From contig JAMDCE010000477.1 in the NCBI GenBank assembly GCA_023489135.1, forward strand, positions 1-6,445: 6,445 nt of DNA, written 5' to 3'. Positions 5,438 through 6,445 of the stretch are shown piece after piece. How positions within the stretch are numbered: the first letter of the stretch is position 1; every line of letters begins with the position of its first letter. Under the pieces are notes generated by a model that did not search any database, was not told where the DNA came from, and saw only the letters and a program-made list of their open reading frames with translations. This DNA comes from Chloroflexota bacterium. Lineage in GTDB: Bacteria; Chloroflexota; Chloroflexia; JAMDCE01. The translations under genes and the position numbers were made by a program.

Positions 5438-5722
5438 TCAGATGCCAGCTAGCATAGTCTCGAGCTCGGCTGCGCGAAGGTAGTTGTCGATCTTGACATC
5501 AATTTCCTTTATGGGCAACTCTCGCAGCTTGCGCTTCAGCGCCAGCCCCAGCTGCATGCCAATGGGGCAGAAGTTGCTGGTGAGCACAAATCGCAGCGAG
5601 AGACGATCCTCCTCGACCGCAAGATCTTTTATGAGCCCCATATCGTAGACATTGCTGCCCGTGTGGGGGTCCATCACCTGCCTTAGCTTCGTGATTACGT
5701 CTTTCTCGGTCATTGCCGCCAT
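5438..5722 (-). CDS. DUF59/MIP18-family Fe-S assembly-type protein
   Basis: A 94-aa single-domain protein of the MIP18/DUF59 family (relatives: SufT, PaaD N-terminal domain, eukaryotic CIA2), which help mature Fe-S proteins in the cytoplasm. The signature DPHTGSNVYDMGLI (18-31) matches the family's DPE-G-N-VD-GLI motif. The conserved reactive Cys is present as C52 in TSNFCPIG, and the domain closes with KEIDVKIDN (72-80). The start is the ATG at 5722, 6 nt from GAGGAG (5729-5734). A GTG at 5746 would run through that Shine-Dalgarno and a GC hairpin, and is rejected. It is first in the three-gene operon, 12 nt before the membrane protein, so it may supply or maintain a cluster for an enzyme linked to that system. 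It lacks SufT- or PaaD-specific extensions, so no gene symbol is given. Confidence 0.9.
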   Translation of the reverse strand: MAAMTEKDVITKLRQVMDPHTGSNVYDMGLIKDLAVEEDRLSLRFVLTSNFCPIGMQLGLALKRKLRELPIKEIDVKIDNYLRAAELETMLAGI

Positions 5723-5728
5723 TATGTT

Positions 5729-5734
5729 CTCCTC
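5729..5734 (-). promoter_or_regulatory. RBS deciding the DUF59 start
   Basis: GAGGAG on the minus strand lies 6 nt before the ATG at 5722. A CGCGCC-AC-GGCGCG hairpin (5739-5752) lies just upstream of it in the leader, close enough to influence ribosome access. Confidence 0.75.
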
Positions 5735-5785
5735 GAATCGCGCCACGGCGCGCGGCTAACGTTCTCCTCTGACTACCATGATTGC

Positions 5786-5814
5786 ATTGTAATGAACCCA
5801 GCGAAAGGTGTCCG
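5786..5814 (-). promoter_or_regulatory. Candidate sigma-70 promoter of the DUF59-HCO-DUF2249 operon
   Basis: On the minus strand CGGACA (5809-5814, 4/6 match to TTGACA), a 17-bp spacer and TACAAT (5786-5791, 5/6 match) suggest a start near 5779 and a leader of about 57 nt. The -10 is embedded in an imperfect dyad ATTGCA-T-TGTAAT (5781-5793, one mismatch) that could be a regulator site. No FNR-type TTGAT-N4-ATCAA is present. Confidence 0.5.
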
Positions 5815-5822
5815 CGATAAAA

Positions 5823-5846
5823 GTCTCATTTTTATGTCTGATTTTT
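5823..5846 (+). repeat. Short tandem direct repeat upstream of the sigma-54 promoter
   Basis: GTCTCATTTTT (5823-5833) and GTCTGATTTTT (5836-5846) match at 10 of 11 positions with a 13-bp period, ending 7 bp before the -24 element. It may bend DNA or bind a regulator. It is closer to the promoter than a usual enhancer for a sigma-54 activator. Confidence 0.45.
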
Positions 5847-5852
5847 CAGTAA

Positions 5853-5868
5853 TGGCATGGTTTCTGCA
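5853..5868 (+). promoter_or_regulatory. Sigma-54 (-24/-12) promoter of the AhpD-family gene
   Basis: TGGCATGGTTTCTGCA closely follows the RpoN consensus TGGCACG-N4-TTGCA. The invariant GG (5854-5855) and GC (5866-5867) are separated by exactly 10 bp. The predicted start near 5880 gives a leader of about 55 nt containing AGGAGG. Sigma-54 promoters need an AAA+ activator, whose site would be expected further upstream, inside the divergent operon's leader. No competing sigma-70 promoter is evident. Confidence 0.65.
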
Positions 5869-5934
5869 TTGCCCCCTGCTAGGACAAGGGCACGTTCCCT
5901 TGATCCAATCGTCGGGTTACAGGAGGCATTTGTC

Positions 5935-6342
5935 ATGGACCGGCAACAAGTTTACAAAGAAATCGAAGGAATGCTCGGCTTAGTACCCAGCTTCTTCAAG
6001 GCCCTTCCCGACTCCTCCCTGGAGTTGGAATGGCAGTTGTTCAAGCGAGTCCAGATCGAAGAGGGACCGATTCCAGCCAAGTATCGCGAGCTAATAGGAA
6101 TCGGCATTTCCGCCACCACCAAGTGCCGCTACTGCGCCTTCTTCCACACGGAAATGGCCAGGTTAAATGGCGCCACCGAGGCCGAGATCGAGGATGCGGT
6201 GCACTTCGCCAAGGCGAGCGCCGGCTGGAGCACCTATATCAACGGCCTTCAGATCGATTACGAGCAGTTCAAAGATGAGGTGCGGCGCGCGTGCGAGCAT
6301 GTGCGGGCCCACGCCCAACCGGCGCACGCCGTGACGACGTAG
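5935..6342 (+). CDS. AhpD/carboxymuconolactone decarboxylase-family protein
   Basis: A 135-aa all-helical cytoplasmic protein of the AhpD-like fold. The CxxC redox motif with its proton-relay residues is complete: E52, C64, C67 and H71 (KCRYCAFFH) have the same spacing as the catalytic Glu, CxxC and His of mycobacterial AhpD. The downstream R-x2-GATEAEIEDAV (75-89) is typical of the family. This points to a thiol-disulfide/peroxidase-type role rather than true carboxymuconolactone decarboxylation. The ATG at 5935 is fixed by AGGAGG (5921-5926), 8 nt upstream. An in-frame ATG at 5857 lies inside the sigma-54 promoter and is rejected. The C-terminal tail (about 120-135) is His/Ala-rich and not conserved-looking. 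It is transcribed divergently from the DUF59 operon; shared regulation is possible. No partner AhpC is in the window. Confidence 0.9.
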   Translation: MDRQQVYKEIEGMLGLVPSFFKALPDSSLELEWQLFKRVQIEEGPIPAKYRELIGIGISATTKCRYCAFFHTEMARLNGATEAEIEDAVHFAKASAGWSTYINGLQIDYEQFKDEVRRACEHVRAHAQPAHAVTT

Positions 6343-6445
6343 AGCAGTAGGGGATAGGGGTTTAGGGGTTAGGGGTTAAGGGATAAATGGCTGAACGCTC
6401 TTCCCCCTAACCCTTATCCCCTAGCCCTTGGTGGTCGCTCAGGCA
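6343..6445. other. Intergenic tail with G-rich/C-rich inverted repeat
   Basis: No gene is seen before the window ends. The stretch is dominated by G-runs on its left side and C-runs on its right side, described separately. CTTGGTGG (6427-6434) and the remainder to 6445 show nothing I recognise. Confidence 0.5.
6348..6427. repeat. TTAGGGG-like G-rich array with C-rich inverted partner
   Basis: On the plus strand four GGGG runs occur at 6350-6353, 6357-6360, 6365-6368 and 6372-6375, then GGG at 6380-6382, separated by ATA, TTTA, TTA and TTAA. Four close G4 runs meet the usual pattern for a G-quadruplex. The right arm CCCCCTAACCCTTATCCCCTA (6403-6423) is complementary to 6348-6368 with one or two interruptions, so a long hairpin around a loop of about 35 nt is also possible. 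It begins 6 bp after the AhpD-family stop codon and may act as 3'-end or terminator-like structure, or be a mobile intergenic repeat. Confidence 0.7.

Noticed and set aside
1..6445. tRNA, rRNA, CRISPR array, insertion sequence or prophage features
   Set aside because: No repeated spacers, transposase-like frames, terminal inverted repeats with target duplication, or tRNA-like cloverleaf was seen on reading both strands.

Overview
The window is bacterial, compact and moderately GC-rich by eye, with strong Shine-Dalgarno sites that allow most starts to be corrected. It holds eight supported genes. The mix (molybdenum-cofactor synthesis, a DUF59 protein, a heme-copper-oxidase-like membrane protein and a DUF1858/DUF2249 protein) suggests an anaerobic or facultatively respiring bacterium with molybdoenzymes. 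A close match to a sigma-54 promoter argues for a lineage that keeps RpoN. I cannot name the taxon from the sequence alone.

Left part (1-2105). A Roadblock/LC7 protein is encoded on the minus strand (75-437). It diverges from a molybdenum-cofactor operon on the plus strand. That operon begins at a near-perfect sigma-70 promoter (TTGACA, 16 bp, TGTTATAAT; 589-616). About 220 nt of leader RNA separates the promoter from the first gene. The leader folds on paper into a closed multi-stem element: an outer helix at 635-641/749-755 enclosing three hairpins, one a 10-bp stem capped by a GAAA tetraloop. A terminator-like hairpin with a U-tract follows at 788-820. An 8-nt stretch of the GAAA stem can pair instead with the 5' arm of that terminator. 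I read this as a Moco-type riboswitch. A 59-aa Cys-containing, HTH-like protein (GTG start at 843) and moaA (1041-2105) follow. The long open frame from 495 through this leader is probably not coding.

Middle (2106-3305). A pirin-family cupin (2246-3013) has a strong ribosome-binding site and all four metal ligands. It is followed by a 292-nt convergent intergenic region containing two degenerate copies of a roughly 102-bp tandem repeat.

Right part (3306-5722, minus strand). A three-gene operon is read from a candidate promoter at 5786-5814. In order of transcription it encodes a DUF59/MIP18-family Fe-S assembly-type protein, a 12-TM heme-copper-oxidase-like protein built of three 129-residue repeats, and a DUF1858-DUF2249-DUF2249 protein. 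The last two overlap by ATGA. The set looks like a functional module, possibly for respiration, nitric oxide handling or heme/Fe-S chemistry; its job is not known from sequence.

Right end (5723-6445). Divergent from that operon, a sigma-54-type promoter (5853-5868) drives an AhpD/carboxymuconolactone decarboxylase-family protein (5935-6342). It is followed by a G-rich/C-rich imperfect inverted repeat resembling TTAGGGG arrays.
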